Of a DNA stretch of 64,000 nt, positions 49,129 to 61,619 are shown in pieces. Below the pieces are notes generated by a model. It was not told the DNA's origin, searched no databases, and saw nothing but the letters and a program-made list of their open reading frames with translations. Source of the stretch: Lycium barbarum (lineage: Eukaryota > Streptophyta > Magnoliopsida > Solanales > Solanaceae); assembly GCF_019175385.1 (NCBI RefSeq), contig NC_083345.1, positions 15,276,027 to 15,340,026 on the forward strand, given 5' to 3'. The translations under genes and the position numbers were made by a program. Position 1 is the stretch's first letter. Each line of letters begins with the position of its first letter.

Positions 49129-51168
49129 TGTTCCTTGACTTGGGTTGCACAAAAGTTGAGACATTACATGTCTGCATAAACTACTTATCTCATCTCAAGG
49201 GTGGATCCACTCAAGTATATCTTTCAGAAGCCTATGCCTACAGAGAAGTTAGCCAAATGGCAAATTTTGCTAAGCGAGTTTGATATTGTATATGTTACTC
49301 AAAAGGCTGTCAAAGGGTAGGCAATAGTCGATCATCTTGCTGAAAATCCCGTAGATGAAGAATACATGCCCCTTAAGACTTATTTCCCGGATGAAGAGGT
49401 GTTGTTTGTCGGAGAAGATATCGCAGAGGAATATCCAGGGTGGAGGATGTTCTTTGATGGGGCTGCAAACTCCAAAGGAGTTGGCGTTGGAGCAGTTTTA
49501 ATTTCAGAGTCAGGCCAGCATTATCCAATTTCAGCAAAGCTTAGGTTTCCGTACACCAACAATATGGCAGAATATGAAGCTTGTATTCTTGGACTCAGAA
49601 TGGCCGTTGATATGAACATACAAGAATTTTTTGTTATAGGTGATTCTGACTTATTGGTTCATCAAGTACAAGGCGAATGGACCACTAAGAACATGAAGAT
49701 ACTTTTGTACCTGCATTGCGTGAAAGATTTGTGTAAGAGATTTATCAAGGTGGAATTCAAACATGTCCCAAGGGCTCAAAATGAGTTCGCTGATGCTTTG
49801 ACAACCTTGTCCTCTATGATTCAGCACCCGGACAAGAATTACATAGATCCTATCAAAGTGAATGTGCAAGAACAGCAAGCTTATTGTTTCCATGTAGATG
49901 AAGAACCGGATGGAGAACCTTGGTACTATGACATTAAGAAGTATCTCAAGGCAGGAGACTATCCAGAAGGCATAACCAGCGTTCAGAAGAGAACACTTCG
50001 AAGGTTAGCAAACCACTTTTTCCTAAATAGAGAAATCCTTTATAGGAGGACTCCAGACTTAGGATTGTTGAGGTGTGTTTACGCCAAAGAAGCGGTCAAG
50101 TTGATTGAAGAAGTGCATGGCGGTACGTGTGGGCCTCATATAAATGGTTTTACCCTGGCTAAGAAAATTCTACGAGCTGGCTATTTCTGGATGACTATGG
50201 AATTAGACTGCATTCGTTTTGTGCAAAAGCGTCATCGATGTCAGATTCATGGCGATTTGATTCGAGTCCCTTCAAATGAGTTGAATGTGACGAGTTCTCC
50301 GTGGCCATTCGCAGCTTGGGGCATGAATGTCATTGGTCCTATCGAGCCAGCCGCGTCAAATGGACATAGGTTCATTTTGGTAGCCATCGACTACTTCACA
50401 AAATGTGTAGAAGCATCTTCGCACAAGTCAATGACGAAGAAGGTGGTGGTAGACTTTGTTCGCAATAACATCATTTGCCGATTCGGAATCCCTGAGTCAA
50501 TTATAACAGATAATGGAGCTAATATTAATAGTGGTCTGATGCACGAGATTTGCGAAACATTTAAGATTACTCACTGCAATTCCATCCCTTACAGACCTCA
50601 GATGAATGGAGCAGTTGAAGCAGCCAACAAAAACATCAAGAGAATATTGCGGAAGATGATTGATAATTACAGACATTGGCACGAAAAATTGCCATTGGCT
50701 CTTCTCGATTATCGCACCACTGTTAGGACTTCAACTGGGGCAACGCCTTGTCTTTTGGTCTATGGGATAGAGGCTGTGTTACCTGCAGAGGTAGAGATAC
50801 CATCTTTGAGAATTATCCAAGAAGATGAGTTGAGTGATGCTAAGTGGATACAAAATCGACATGAACAATTGATGCTCATTGATGAAAAGAGGCTGAATGC
50901 AGTTTGTCATGGAAAAATTTATCAGAACAGAATGGCCAAAGCTTTCAACAAAAGGGTAAGACCGAGGCCATTAAAACCGGGGCAATTGGTGTTGAAGCAC
51001 ATATTCCCACACCAAAATGAAGCTAAGGGAAAATTTGCACCTAACTGGCAAGGACCTTACATGGTTCATTGAGTACTGACTGGAGGAGCACTAATTCTAG
51101 CAGAAATGGATGGCGAAGTGTGGCCGAAAGCTATCAATGCCGATGCCGTCAAGAGATACTACATTTAG
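49129..51168 (+). pseudogene. Gypsy RNase H end, second RNase H and integrase, broken
   Basis: 49129-49365 completes the first RNase H and has a TAG at 49318. The long frame 49366-51072 holds the second RNase H (FFDGAANSKGVGVGAV, EYEACILGL, GDSDLLV), then integrase. In the integrase zinc finger (HGGTCGPH...KRHRCQIHGD) the first of the two expected cysteines is arginine. In the core, WGMNVIGPI has asparagine at the first catalytic aspartate position, while D of ITDNGAN and E of GAVEAANKN remain. A TGA at 51070 interrupts the tail, whose original end is TAG at 51166-51168. It would insert the element DNA into chromosomes, but is inactive here. Confidence 0.9.
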
Positions 51169-51225
51169 GAGCTTTTCGTTTATTTTGTATGTAATATCCT
51201 GTAATGTCTTTCTTTGTAATGAAAA

Positions 51226-51600
51226 CTACGTTCTCTCGGTGGGATACATAAGAAACCTATATCGGGTTCAAGATAGAAATTTCTAAAAATTTCCATTTGT
51301 TTGTAACATGAACTACGCCTGACCTGATTCCCGCGGTGGGATACGTAGGTGGCCTACACAGGATTCGGTCACATTATTAGAAAACATCAATTTTATTTTG
51401 CCTTGTATGTCATGAACTGCGCCTGACCTGATTCCCGCGGTGGGATACGTAGGCAGTCTACATAGGCTTCGGTCACATTATTAGAAAACATCAATTTAAT
51501 TTTGCCTTGTATGTTTTGAACTACGCTTGACCTGATTCCCTTGGTGGGATACGTAGGCAGCCTATATCAGGCTCGGTCTCGTCATGTTAAAAGTTCAATA
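51226..51600 (+). repeat. Four-copy hairpin repeat in the gypsy 3' untranslated region
   Basis: Units of about 103 bp contain 'tgacctgattcccgcggtgg' followed by 'gatacgtaggcagcct' (near 51231, 51327, 51431, 51535). TCCC and GGGA can pair around 'gcggt'. A fifth distant version at 53437-53453 pairs TCTCGTG with CACGAGA, again before 'tatgtaggcaactc'. So the fold is kept while the bases change. Spacers between units are nearly identical, so at least two copies arose by recent duplication. Confidence 0.8.
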
Positions 51601-52194
51601 TCCCCCTATGTCAGAAACTGGGACAATTTTAAGGGCATCATTGCAAGACGACATCGAGAGACATGAAAGAGTGCATGGTCAGCAGAGTCATCAGACAAAA
51701 GAAAGACTTTGGAGAAAGGACGTTCGCCTTGTTTCACAATGTGTCACAGTTCCAAGTTCAGCAGAAATTATTTATCACTATTTACCTATTTTTATGCAAA
51801 TTTTCTTTTGAAATAATATGATTTTTAATCAAATAGTTTTATTAATTGGCCAAGACTTAGAAATAGGCAGAGGTTACAAGTCCAGACAAAGCTGGAAGCA
51901 TGAAGCATCAAGAATCGGATCTTCAAAGTCAACACGAATCAACCCCCCCCCCTCCCCACCCCCGAAACTTACAAAATTTCCTTGAGTGCAGGTTTTAAAT
52001 TGCGGAAGCTGAAAATATGTAATGTGTACAGCATCGCAAGGACTATGCGTCGAACAGTTTGAGTTTTCTTATAACATTTAGGAGAAATTATGCCTCTTAA
52101 GTGTCAATAATTCTCGAATTTACGATACATTAATGCTTAAGTCTTACAAATGATTTTTTTTCAAATGTATCGACGCATAAATATTTTTCACTGC

Positions 52195-52845
52195 TTTCAA
52201 AATGCTCCGCATAAATGCTTGCAAATGCACTGCACATGCATTATTGCTTTCAAATGCCCTGCATAAATGCTTTCGAACGCACTGCCACACGCATTGCACT
52301 ATTACTTTCAAATGCCCTGCAAATGCACTGCATAAATGCTTTTGAACGCACCGCACATGAATCGCACTACTGTTTTCAAATGCACTGCACACGCTATGCA
52401 TAAATGCTTTCAAATGTACCGTATATGCATTGCACCACTGCCTTCAAATGCTCTGCATAAATGCTTTCAAGTACATCACACGCATATTGCAATACTGCTT
52501 TCAAATGCACTGCATATGCATTGCACCACATGCCTTCAAATGCTCTGCATAAATGCTTTCAAGTACACCGCACGCATATTGCAATACTGCTTTCAAATGC
52601 ACCGCACATGCATTGCACCACATGCCTTCAAATGCTCAGCATAAATGCTTTCAAATACACTGCCCAAATACTGCAATACTGATTTCAAATGCACTGCACA
52701 TGCATTACATAACTGCCTTCGAAATGCTTTGCACTGCACACGCACTGCACAAATGCTTGCAACCGCTTCGCATAAATGCTTTCAAACGCACATGCACCGT
52801 ACAAATGCTTTAAAATTCACTGCATAAATGCTTTACACCATGAAT
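52195..52845 (+). repeat. Degenerate tandem array in the gypsy 3' untranslated region
   Basis: About 25 imperfect short units built from 'aaatgctttcaaatgcactg' and 'cacatgcattgca', with higher-order units of about 90 bp near 52440-52640. The ORFs here are all products of the repeat. Ogre/Tat elements are known to carry variable arrays in this position, some of which seed satellite DNA. Confidence 0.85.
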
Positions 52846-53611
52846 CATGTTGGTTTGAAAAACCTCATTTTCATCAATCATTGGGTTTTAAAGAAAAACC
52901 TCATTATGTCGGCTTAGAAAGCCTTATTTTTCATAAATCATTCGGTTTAAATAGCCTCATCTTCACATCTGGTTTAAGGCCTCATTTTCGTTAACCATCG
53001 CCAAGGGAATCATTCCCATGAATCATCGGCCTAAAACCTCATTTGCATTAGCCTTAGCTAAGGCTATTTTACATCGCTTTGCTTCCGATATTTATTTACT
53101 AACTGTTTTAACTAGTTTAAGTTTCGCAGGAGGTTTAGCGCAACGTGGAACTATTTCTTCGGCAGTGAACTGGGGCAATTTGTTGGGAAGGGTATTTAGA
53201 CTTCCCGACAAGGGTCAAGGGTCTACCTCGAATGCTTTAACCCCAAATATTCCGCTTACATCCAATAACCGATCATCGAGTTCACACACATTCATATTTC
53301 AGAATTCTCAAGTTCGATCATAATACCCAGTGTCATCATAATTCGATACTGGGACAATATTTTTCAAAGATTCTCACCAATCGGGACTCGTTATTCATAG
53401 GTGTCGTAGTTATCCCAGAACTACACACGGCTTGATTCTCGTGCAGCACGAGATATGTAGGCAACTCGGAGACCGGAGTTCGGCCACAATTCTCTCAAAT
53501 TTTCTTTACCCTTAGTCTCCCAAAATTCTTTTAGTCGGGACAAAATAGGCTACCGAGTCAACGTCTTTGCCCGAAAATTCTTTCATCATTACCGGCCAAA
53601 GAGGGACAAGT

Positions 53612-53829
53612 TGTTGACACCCAATTTTGTCCCGCCTTTCTTCCAAAATATCTATTTGCGCTTCTAGTATTTTCGACAACTTAAGAAACAATTATTTACA
53701 CTTTACTACAATTATCAGTTTTTTATTAATATCATCGTTTCATTATCCTACTATAGCCATTAGCTATTATCATTTTTTTTATTACCGTTATTACTACTAC
53801 TATTATCATTATCATCATCATCATCATCA

Positions 53830-53885
<56 letters not shown>

Positions 53886-56800
53886 GTTATTACTATTGCA
53901 ATCGCCATGATCGCTTTTAACATCTTACACATCGCATTCATTTTTATGCAATTAAACAATAACATTTACTTACTGTTAAACTTTAAAATACTATTGCACG
54001 GCTATCACGATATCGTATAATTTTATTTGAGTAGTAATAAATATATTTTATAGTAAGTAATATTTTGGCACACGTTAATATATAATTAATTGAAAAAGGT
54101 CTTTTATTTAAATTTAGAAGCCCAAAGCAGTATAAGAAGAAATATTTTTCAGCCCAAGAAGGCCTCACATCAACCCAATAGAGAGCCCCAAATCGGAACC
54201 CAATCAACCAAATATTTTCGGACCAGCCCATAATAACCAGCCCACCATTCGTTTAACTCGACCCGACCCATATCTCTTACTTCATCATCTAAACCTAACG
54301 AAAGAAAATCAGCGGAGCTTCATCTTTCTCCTTCTCTCTCCTCGACGAAAATGTCGAATTCACAGAGCCCCTTTCGCTCCTACAGACCATGCATGGTCGT
54401 TTTGGGGAAGGGAAATTAATGCTCGTCCTTCTCGTCAGGTCTCATCCGTTGTGAGGTAATTTTTTTCCCTCTTTTTTTTTTCCGATCTGAAATCCTTAAT
54501 GGGTTTTGTCCATTTGTGAGTTCAAATCCTTTTCTTTTATCAGTTTCTTTTCATTTTCGAGTACAAAACTTTAATGGATTTTGTCTCCTTCTTTCTTTTC
54601 TGATCGGGTGGTTGAAATATCCACAAAAAATCCGAACGTTTGGATTTGGAATGGAGCATTTTGACCAAGAAATCCCACCCAAAAATTTTGAATCCTAGCA
54701 AACCCTAATCTGGATCTATAAATACAAACCTTTTGGAACCTTAAAAAAGGAGGTTTTTTTTTGGAGCCGCCTCTGTCCCTCTTGAAAATATTAATATTCT
54801 TCAATCCTAATACATCTGGGTATTGATTCGAAATACTAAGTCATTTATTTCTCTTTTGCCCTTGCTATTACTTCGAATCCGAGCGCATTCAAGCTCGGAG
54901 TTTGTTAGTGTTCGAGCGTGTATCGGAGACTCAAAGCCCCACTTCGCTGCACCTGAAGAAGGTCAGCAATTCCCCCTCTTCCTTGTAGTTAATTTTCATT
55001 CTCTATTTAATGTGTATACGAGTTATTTTCTGTAGTTAATTAAGCTCAGTTCAATTCTGATCGGTGTAGCTCTAGGCTTGCTTAGTATACTAATCATGTT
55101 GTTTGTTGGTAGTTAGTTTAGATTAGGCATCAAACCTGCTCATATGTTTGAATAAGTATCCATGCTAGTGTTAATCTATATCCATATGCTTAGTTCAGCG
55201 ATTAGCATGCTTATTTTTTAAAGTTCTGAGTCAAATATGTTTGATATGTTCGATTATGTGCATCATGTATTATTCGTAATGATGGTCTTAAAATCATGTT
55301 ATCAGCTCACATGTGATTAATAGGTGTTCCACTTTGAAGAGTATGATAAAATCATACTCAGTTAACAATGTTGTCATGAGTATAAATCTGGCTAAATGAG
55401 CTGTTTGATATGTTAATGGTACTGTTACCCCGATTAAATACGCAGATATAGAATGAAGCCCTGTCTAAGTTATGATTTCTTGTTTGAAAAGTCCAAATTT
55501 GTATGTAGAGTCAATCTACGACCATGATGGTCTAAAATGTGATTTGTGAATAAATTGTATGCTTTTCTTTTAAGACATTTGTTTGTCTCGAGTCTTGAAA
55601 CAGAACTGGAATTATGGCTAATAAATAAACGCACACATCTTTTAAGTGTAAACATTTTGTTTAACATATTTCGACAAAACTAGGGGTTCCAGTACCCTTT
55701 TCTGCTATTTAAATATCAGAAACCTTATTTTTAAACCAAGTAGAATTTCTGGGAACCATCTCATCTATGGATTACTACTAGCCCTGTTATCTTTCTTTTT
55801 TTGTATATCCCATATCATGCTGCTTTAAGCTGGAAATGATCAATGTAAACGAAGGAGTTAGTTTTAGAAATAGAATGTTTGAATCAGTAGGGAATAATAT
55901 GTGACTAGTTAAAATACAAATAGTTGAGCCATGGTCTCAATCATAAGTTGTTTCTTTTTTTATTCTGGTGAGTTGAGTGTGATCATTGAGTAAGTTAAGT
56001 AGATTTTGTTGCATTCATCTTGGAAGTTAAGTAGATTATGTTGCATTCATCTTGGAGATGAGGAAGTGTTTGCCATTGTTTGAATTGTGTGAAGTTCTCA
56101 TTTCGAGCATGTATGATAAATGTGCATAATAAAATTACCCTCTTGAGTGATTTCTTTATTTGCATCTTCACTTCCCTTTTGTCGCTATCTTACTGGTGAA
56201 AATACATGAACTGAGAATGAAAATGCTGAAATCTTTGCTTTTACATCCTCAAATATGTTGATAGAGAACTCCACGAATGTCATGTTGAGCTTCCTTCCTC
56301 CTCCAGTCAGCTGTTGCTCGTAGGATTAAAATAGTAGTAAAAATAGCTCTAAATCCTAAGCCTCTTTAAACTTCTGTCTTGATTGGTGCTGCTGTGAGGA
56401 GTATTTTGCTTCATTTGGAGCTGAGTTCTTGCTGTATTTTGAGTCTGCATTTTGAGGCTGAAAGATGTGGCATTCTGAGACAATTTAGAGGCAAAATACT
56501 TGTTGTTATAATTATTGCTATGAGTTGCCACCTTGGTTGCTACACTTGATGAGTTCCCTATCATGGCTTGTTGTTTTGGTTGCTGAACTTTAAAAGGACA
56601 GAGCATACACCCGACCAAAAAATAGTTGTTGTTTGGTATATATCGCTAGTGAAAATTTGTTGCCTTTGATAAGAATTAGTTATTGCCCTTTTAAAAGGCT
56701 GGTCTCCATCTGTGTTTTAGGATAGTTGATGTCTATTGTTACTGCTCGACTGCACCAGTTGCTACTGGTTGTGTTTTCCTATAGTTCTGATTAGTTAGTG

Positions 56801-58136
56801 CATTCCCATACGCAAATAAAATGTGCCATGCCTTGCTACCTTGTTCTGTTGCAAGCTGTTTTTTTTTTTTTTTGACACAAGTACTGCTTATTATTTATGC
56901 TTTGTAAGTGTTGCATCTTAGTTTCTGTGGCATTTCGCAAATCTTTAAACACATGCTTTAAGATTTGCTTACCTTACTGGAAGTTGTTTTCTTTTTGGTT
57001 AAGTTTGAATATGTCAAAGTTTTGCTTTCGTTTATTGATTATGTGGTATCCTTCTTCGGCTATCGCTCTCCTTATTTAAAATTCAAATTATCCTCTTGTA
57101 AATTCCCTTGTTACTAATCTTTATCTCCTTTTTTTTTTGCATGTACACTTTGGGAGAAAAAAAGGAGTTATAAATCGAGACTCTCTCGAAAGCGGAGTTT
57201 CAAAATGAAACTCGGTGCTATTACTATACCGTGCATGGAGTCAATATATTTCACAATCTTTAACTTCATCCCACAGCAAGAAAAACAAACAAAACTCGCT
57301 TGAGGCCCGCCTATGGCGATTTCCTTTCCCCCTTTAAACATTTCAGCTCTTTACTTTGTATATTATTTTGTTCGTGTGTGTGCTTTGAATGATTTCCTTT
57401 GGTGCTCATTTGATATACTTGGTACCTGATATGATGGGTTTAAGATCAGTATACAACTAATTTTTAATCTTTAATTAAACCAGTCAAGTTTGCTAAAGAA
57501 TTAAGTCCGATTTCAAAATTGTTCACCTATCTCAAATTAGAGTCCTAACGTCATTTATAAACCTTTGTTTTAAGTTTTATGGTTAATTCTATATAAGGGC
57601 ATTAAATAACCATTTCCGGTAGCAGTTGTAGATGAATCTATCTCAATTTTAATTTAAATCCTTACTTTCCAAACAAGGCCCAATTTTCTCTAAAGGAGGA
57701 TAGTTGTATTTTTTCAAAAGCTATTTTTCACATAACAGTAGGGAGCTAATTTGTTTATTAGCTTCTTTATCTTAGTTCGTCACTTAACAAATTTAAGTAG
57801 TCAAAGTCAATCGGTACTTAGTTATGAGTTTAATTTTAATGCAAAGGTAGTCTAAAATCAAGCTTTCCATTTTTTACTAATTAACCTAAGTTTGACCAGT
57901 CAGCCGTATTTAAGCGGATCTTAAAGGATGCCTTACCCCTTCCCTTTAGGATAACTAAGAACTCTTACCTAGAATCATTAAGTTAAGTAGACTATTAACC
58001 GGAGTTAACTTTTTTAGTTAAAATAGGTGTCCTAATTCACCGTTAAAATAATTAGGTGGCGACTCCTTAAATTAAATAATTGAGAATCACAAATATGTTG
58101 TACTCCGATTTGATCCGATTAAAATGGGGTATAACA
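53612..58136 (+). repeat. 3' LTR of the gypsy element (4525 bp)
   Basis: Starts TGTTGACACCC right after the polypurine tract and ends AATGGGGTATAACA. The first 2.5 kb match the 5' copy. Differences include a much longer (ATT)n run (53827-53887) and a 33-bp tandem duplication at about 55994-56058 absent from the 5' LTR. TATA box at 54717-54724. The last 2 kb have no partner in the window. Small ORFs here show no domain. Confidence 0.88.
53800..53890. repeat. (ATC)n/(ATT)n microsatellite in the 3' LTR
   Basis: Trinucleotide run of about 90 bp; the 5' LTR has about 50 bp of (ATT)n at the same place (42683-42734). Confidence 0.95.
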
Positions 58137-59334
58137 GCGATACATGTGTTACACTTAGCCATCCTACATTTAAATGTAATGTGATATTATTTTCTTTGGG
58201 CAAAACAGTAGTGGGCAAAAAGTTCACCTGGAGTTAGCTCATGTGACCAGATGCTCGGAGGGACCGAAGGATCTACCCAACTAGCCTCCACTCCCATCAA
58301 TTTGGGTCACATCCATCAACCTCGATCAGAGCACTAATGTACATATAAATGTTGGAGCCACAGAGAGGTCACATCACCCGTATTTTAGGGGTTGAAAAGT
58401 TGGGTCGAATCTTGGCTTGTTTAGGAGAAGCTTGGAGTAGAAGGAAGCCATCATCTTGGCTTATAAAAGGGAACCTTAGGGTAGAAGAAAGGCATCATCT
58501 TGTTCCTACCATTGTAACTCTATCTTTTTCTCTCTCAAAGGCAATATACAAGTTTATCTTCTTCTTCTTCTTCTTATTACTCACTCTCTTGCATGTTTAT
58601 CTATTGTTAAAGCTTTATTTACACATATCATCACTCCGAACCGAGCTTGTAAAAGAGTTCCCAGAATTGGATATGGCCCATTTATCTTCAAACTCTATAA
58701 AAATAAATCTCTAACTGATTTTCTGATTAAATCCGTTTTCACCGGAAAACAAAGACTACACTGCCTTTTTTTTTTCTTTTTTCTAAAAGGCATCACACAC
58801 ATATATATATATACACACACAGCTAATTCGTTTAGCCACCGTGACTGTTAAGGTAGAAAAAATTCATTACTAAGCATTTCTTAAATGGGTCACACTCCTA
58901 AACTAATTGCCATTTTAATTTGGGATTTCATCGTCCATGGAAACCAATGGGGAGGAATAGGAAGGTGGAGAGAGAATGAAGAATTAGATGGGTTCTGATC
59001 AAAAGACCAAAGTGCCCCTGCAGTTAATCAATCGGCAACATGAATAAAAGGGTATTTTGGTGAACTCAAAAAAGGTATATTACTAACATATTACCTTTAT
59101 GTAGTATGTTAGCAAGACTCATATATATAGAGATTTTGTTGCATATATTTTCTTTACAATTATAAATATGAGATTTTGTTTGTACAACCAACGATATCTC
59201 CCACGGATTAAGTAATACATGACCCATCACCTCGTGAGTTTACTTGAGACTAATTGTTTGCCACTCATATTTAAACCTTTTAGAGTAATATTAGTTGATT
59301 TGCCCGCTAATTAAAAAATAATTTATACTTTCGG
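58137..59334. other. Intergenic, no gene seen
   Basis: No domain-bearing ORF. 'ggcttataaaagggaacc' at about 58459 followed by a CT-rich stretch and (TTC)n at 58557-58575 looks like a promoter and leader or an LTR fragment. I could not find matching ends. Short (AT)n/(AC)n tract at 58797-58821. Confidence 0.4.
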
Positions 59335-59750
59335 AACATATCCGCCGCGTAAGAATCCGATAAAGAAGTGCCACATGCTACTGGAGATCGCAATTATAAA
59401 ACTTACGTGTTTTGACGAGAAATATGTCTGTATGTTTATATATGTTTTAATTGATTGACATATAGGTGTGGAACCAACAAGTGATGTTGCTCTCAATGCC
59501 AAACTTGATGTTATATTTTAATTCACCATGCCAACATTATTAAACGCATATTATGCTAATTGATATCGTTATCTGATGTGTCAGTGGGTGCCATAATTTG
59601 TCCCTAGTATAGTATTTTTACTCAGTAAGAATGGTTGATGACTTATATTGATGCTGACAGTTTAGACAAACATTTTCTTGAGGGATCCCTCCAAATATCA
59701 AAACATCATCTATTAGATGCTTTATTAGTTGTTACGCATCCGAACTATAG
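59335..59750 (+). repeat. Diverged duplicated segment, copy B (no SINE)
   Basis: Matches 41937-42480 but lacks the SINE. The target region reads 'gatggttgatgacttatatt' followed by 'gatg', where copy A has the SINE between two 'gacttatg' copies. Confidence 0.7.
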
Positions 59751-60616
59751 ATTTTTTATATAGAAAAGACATTATTTCACCTCTGAATTTGACATAAAAA
59801 TTCACTTTAATAACTAAACTTAAGTTGTATTTATATATCCCCTTTAACAACTTTCATTTCAATTATTTTTCACCCTAAAAAAATAATACCACTCTCACAA
59901 TGTGAGGTGTATTACACTCGCGCCACGTCATTGCCACATCGTTGTCACGTCATTGCCACGTCAAAAATTACCAACCCTTCATTTTTTTTTTCTTTTATTA
60001 TTTTTTCTCTTTCTTCTTCTTTCTCCTCATCCTCACCACACTTGTTGCAACCACCACCACCGCCGCCGTCACCACCATAACCACCCATAAGAACAACACC
60101 CAAAAGCAACACCAAATTGAAATACATTTATTTCTTCTATGAAGATGACCCATATACACCCAGAAGCACCTCTATGTATATTCACATTTTCTACTGCAAA
60201 ATCACTGGAAAAAAAAAAAAGAAGATGGCCTGAATTTCAGTAGTTGTTGATCGAATTGTCATCTTTAACCCACACCCACCACCACCACCATCATCTCCCC
60301 ACCAAATTTCATCCCATTCTTCTCAAATTAGTTCCACTTACACTCAAATTCGTCTAAATTGGTTGTTTTGGTTGTTATTGTTGGTCATTATTATTATTAT
60401 TAGCAACCCCATTTCTTCCATAACCATTATTTCATAACTTTATTTTTGAAAGAAAACAAAAATCAAAATCAAGAAACCAAAAAATGGTGAAAATGGAAAG
60501 AAAAGAATGATGAGAATATAGAGAGAAAGAGGAATTTGTGAAGAAGAAGGAGGAGGAAGGTGGTGGGAGCGGGGCTGTGGCGTGGGGTGGGGGTTGAAGA
60601 AGAAGGTGGTTTTTTA

Positions 60617-60620
<4 letters not shown>
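59751..60620. other. Intergenic, low-complexity, no gene
   Basis: Contains repeated 'cacgtcattgcca' (59925-59965), (CCA)n near 60048-60085 and 60270-60295, and a purine-rich end with GAAGAAGGAGGAGG. ORFs on either strand are of low complexity. 59770-59880 resembles one arm of a foldback repeat, but the second arm is missing. Confidence 0.45.

Positions 60621-60701
<81 letters not shown>
60621..60701. repeat. (AT)n microsatellite at the pararetrovirus border
   Basis: About 80 bp of alternating AT immediately before virus-derived coding sequence. Integrated pararetroviruses of Solanaceae are commonly found in AT-rich simple repeats. Confidence 0.9.
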
Positions 60702-60707
<6 letters not shown>

Positions 60708-61527
60708 GGATTTATGACGATAGATGGTCAGACTTGAAAAAATCAATAATAGGATTAATGGAAGTAGACATGACAAATAATATAGGAATTTTTTATATCA
60801 GCCCAGACTTTATAATAAATTTAGCAGAATTTGGAAAACACATAAAAATAGGAATACAGACCAAGGGATATGAAGAAATGTGTAACGGTAATAATTTATT
60901 AATTTCTGTAGGATTTTTAGGAAAAATGGCCAATAATAGTAACACAAAATTTAAAATTAAGGTAGAAGACGTAGTAGAAGTAATGGGAAATAGAGGAATA
61001 AGACTAATAAAACCCATAAAAATAAATCCTGAAGAATATGCAGGGATGAAATGGAATTTAGAAGATTTTAATAGAAAAAAGATTCTACAGCCAAAATCTC
61101 ACCTAATGTACACTAATTCTAGGGGAGAGATATCTATATGTTTCACCAATTATAATTATACACCACAAAAGGACATAGCAGAAGAAAGTACTTTAGACGA
61201 AAATGAAATTAATTTAGAACTAATACAAGACAAATTTGAAGTAGACATAGCTATAGAAGAAGCAAAAAGACTCCATAAAGAAAACAAAAATAGATACTGA
61301 AGAAAAAAATTAAAACGGACTCATCAGACTCAGAAGCAGAAGAATTAATTAATGAAATAGGATTAGAAAATCTAGACTTAGAAGCAATAGCTAACTTAGC
61401 AAATATAGTGGAAGACTGTAACCATGAGTTCGAAAGAAATAAAGGATTGGATAGTAATGCATGTTGTTTTTGTAAATGGTATCCTAATAGAGACAAACGA
61501 GCTAAATGTAAAAATATGTTGTCTTAA
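60702..61527 (+). pseudogene. Pararetrovirus movement-protein-like region, frameshifted
   Basis: An open frame from the (AT)n border to a TGA at 61298, then a second frame (+2 relative) to TAA at 61525, joined by a frameshift near the A run 61303-61309. The first part has beta-rich hydrophobic segments (GIFYISPDFIINLAEFG, NNLLISVGFLG) as in 30K-type movement proteins. The second part is acidic and then Cys-rich (CCFCKWYP). I am only moderately sure of the movement-protein label; a start codon is missing at the truncated 5' end. Confidence 0.5.
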
Positions 61528-61619
61528 TTACATAGTCTGGATTTATTATATCTAATTTACATACAATCCTATTATTTTTCCAATGTTTTAACGGTTTTTC
61601 CCCTATAATTTCTATTTAG
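61528..61619 (+). other. Junction inside the pararetrovirus, probable deletion scar
   Basis: 92 bp of AT-rich non-coding sequence directly between the end of the movement-like frame and the middle of RT. Several kilobases of viral coding sequence would be expected here. Confidence 0.5.

Larger units (their letters stand above)
42506..58136 (+). mobile_element. Ty3/gypsy retrotransposon, Tat/Ogre type, deleted and nested
   Basis: The parts are a partial 5' LTR (42506-44924), pol (44925-51168), a 2.4 kb repeat-rich 3' untranslated part, a polypurine tract AAAGAGGGACAAGT (53598-53611) and a full 3' LTR (53612-58136, 4525 bp). Pol carries two RNase H domains, a Tat-lineage trait. The end of the 5' LTR, primer site, gag and protease are missing: LTR sequence joins pol directly at 44924/44925. 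A 2.9 kb solo LTR (46210-49123) is inserted in the first RNase H. Stops, a frameshift and lost catalytic residues make it defective. No matching target duplication was found, because the 5' end is also damaged at 42506. Confidence 0.9.

Noticed and set aside
52215..52827. Overlapping ORFs rich in Cys, His, Asn and Ala
   Set aside because: All derive from the degenerate tandem repeat in several frames.
56349..56618. 89-codon ORF on the minus strand in the gypsy 3' LTR
   Set aside because: No domain, no partner in the 5' LTR fragment, and composition like the surrounding non-coding LTR.
58349..58714. 121-codon ORF with a hydrophobic segment
   Set aside because: The hydrophobic part comes from (TTC)n; the rest resembles an LTR-like promoter and leader.
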